From: Bdellovibrionales bacterium
GTDB taxonomy: Bacteria > Bdellovibrionota > Bdellovibrionia > Bdellovibrionales > Bdellovibrionaceae
DNA: 6,600 nucleotides
NCBI GenBank assembly: GCA_027320785.1
Contig: DAHVKR010000080.1
Location: 1-6,600, forward strand
Reading direction: 5' to 3'
Part shown: one piece after another, positions 6,147 through 6,600 of the stretch
Numbering within the stretch: the first letter of the stretch is position 1
Layout: each line of letters starts with the position of its first letter
The notes under the pieces: model-generated
What the model saw: only the letters and a program-made list of their open reading frames with translations
Database searches by the model: none
Told to the model about the DNA's origin: nothing
Translations under genes and position numbers: made by a program

Positions 6147-6600
6147 GAAAACACCTCTCTTACAATCTTGACAAAATTCCTCACGTTCTCTTCTGGAGTT
6201 TTAGGTAAAACTCCATGGCCGAGTCCACACACCCAACCTCTTCTTTGCTCCCTTGATAATTCTTGGAAAGGCTTTAAATATTCTTTTAAAAAAGAAGGAA
6301 AAGTCGACGGATCCAAATGCAAAAGACTTTGATCAAAGTTACCTTGGATAAACTTGTTCCGAGGCTCTTGTAAATAAGAAGCTAAATCATGTCGGTGATC
6401 ATATCCTTGTCCCTTAAATGGTAAAAGGCTCCAATCCTTTTGGAAATGATCTCTTAAAGTCCCTTTAGAATAATAGCCTATTTTTTGAGGAAACGCCTGA
6501 GCCAACTCGGACAAGCTGGGAATAACATATTTTTGATACAGGGCCGGCGACAACTCTCCAGCTGCCGTATCAAAAATCATAATCACATCTGCTCCACCCT
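6143..6600 (-). CDS. hemE: Uroporphyrinogen decarboxylase, C-terminal part
   Basis: The frame runs off the right edge, so only the last 151 residues are seen of a protein usually about 340-360 long. HemE removes four acetate carboxyls from uroporphyrinogen III to give coproporphyrinogen III in the cytoplasm. The visible part begins GGADVIMIFDTAAGELSP, matching the HemE AGADAVMIFDTWGGxLSP block. It continues with YYSKG, QGNFDQSLLH (the QGNLDP block), then GLGHGVLPKTPEENV near the end, which carries the conserved active-site His of the family. Two usually conserved spots differ: the W of IFDTW is A here, and the GLDW block reads GYDH. The stop TGA (6145-6143) overlaps the hemN GTG start. The GTG at 6586-6584 is an internal valine codon, not a start. 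Confidence 0.92.
   Translation of the reverse strand, partial: GGADVIMIFDTAAGELSPALYQKYVIPSLSELAQAFPQKIGYYSKGTLRDHFQKDWSLLPFKGQGYDHRHDLASYLQEPRNKFIQGNFDQSLLHLDPSTFPSFLKEYLKPFQELSREQRRGWVCGLGHGVLPKTPEENVRNFVKIVREVFS
6154..6160 (-). promoter_or_regulatory. Ribosome binding site of hemN, inside hemE
   Basis: AGAGAGG on the minus strand (the wider context AGAGAGGTG pairs well with the 16S tail) ends 7 bases before the GTG at 6146-6144. It lies within the last codons of hemE and supports the GTG start, which also gives the expected HemN N-terminus. hemG has no equally good site, so ribosome loading probably differs along the operon. Confidence 0.65.

Noticed and set aside
5960..6208. Plus-strand open frame of 82 codons spanning the hemE/hemN junction
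   Set aside because: It lies opposite conserved radical SAM and HemE sequence, lacks a good ribosome binding site and resembles no protein I know.
6143..6586. A short separate gene starting at the GTG 6586-6584
   Set aside because: The frame stays open to the window edge with matching HemE residues (GGAD) upstream, so this is an internal valine of a partial hemE.

Overview
The window is a compact stretch of chromosomal DNA from a low-to-mid GC, Gram-negative bacterium. The best guess is a Bdellovibrionota-type predator such as Bdellovibrio or Pseudobdellovibrio. This rests on a ferrochelatase of the internal-cysteine class, a lipoprotein with a lipobox, a LysM lytic transglycosylase and a FliA-like promoter. 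It is inference, not proof: no rRNA or species marker is present.

Layout, left to right. Positions 2-103 (+) hold the last 33 codons of a protein whose tail resembles the C-terminal beta domain of DipZ-type thioredoxin-fold proteins. It converges on a MltD-like lytic transglycosylase with SLT and LysM domains (119-1528, -). The 251 bp gap 1529-1779 is a divergent control region. It carries a candidate sigma-28 (FliA) promoter and an overlapping near-palindrome just upstream of an SGNH/GDSL-hydrolase lipoprotein (1780-2643, +). That gene overlaps, tail to tail by 8 bp, the end of a four-gene heme operon on the minus strand: hemE (partial, enters at 6600), hemN, hemG, hemH.

How the genes work together. 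The minus-strand block encodes four consecutive terminal steps of protoporphyrin-dependent heme synthesis in the order of the pathway: uroporphyrinogen III to coproporphyrinogen III (HemE), to protoporphyrinogen IX (HemN), to protoporphyrin IX (HemG, of the FAD-dependent HemY/PPOX family), to heme (HemH). Each junction is a 4 bp stop/start overlap (GTGA, ATGA, GTGA), so translation is probably coupled. The left half is an envelope pair: a lytic transglycosylase divergent from a secreted lipid-anchored esterase-like protein, which may act on peptidoglycan or another envelope polymer.

No CRISPR array, insertion sequence, tRNA, rRNA or prophage gene was found, and no stretch longer than 300 bases lacks a gene. 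I do not see a previously undescribed multi-gene system. The most interesting points are the candidate FliA promoter, the cysteine-rich segment in ferrochelatase, the SGNH/transglycosylase pairing and an altered conserved motif in HemE.
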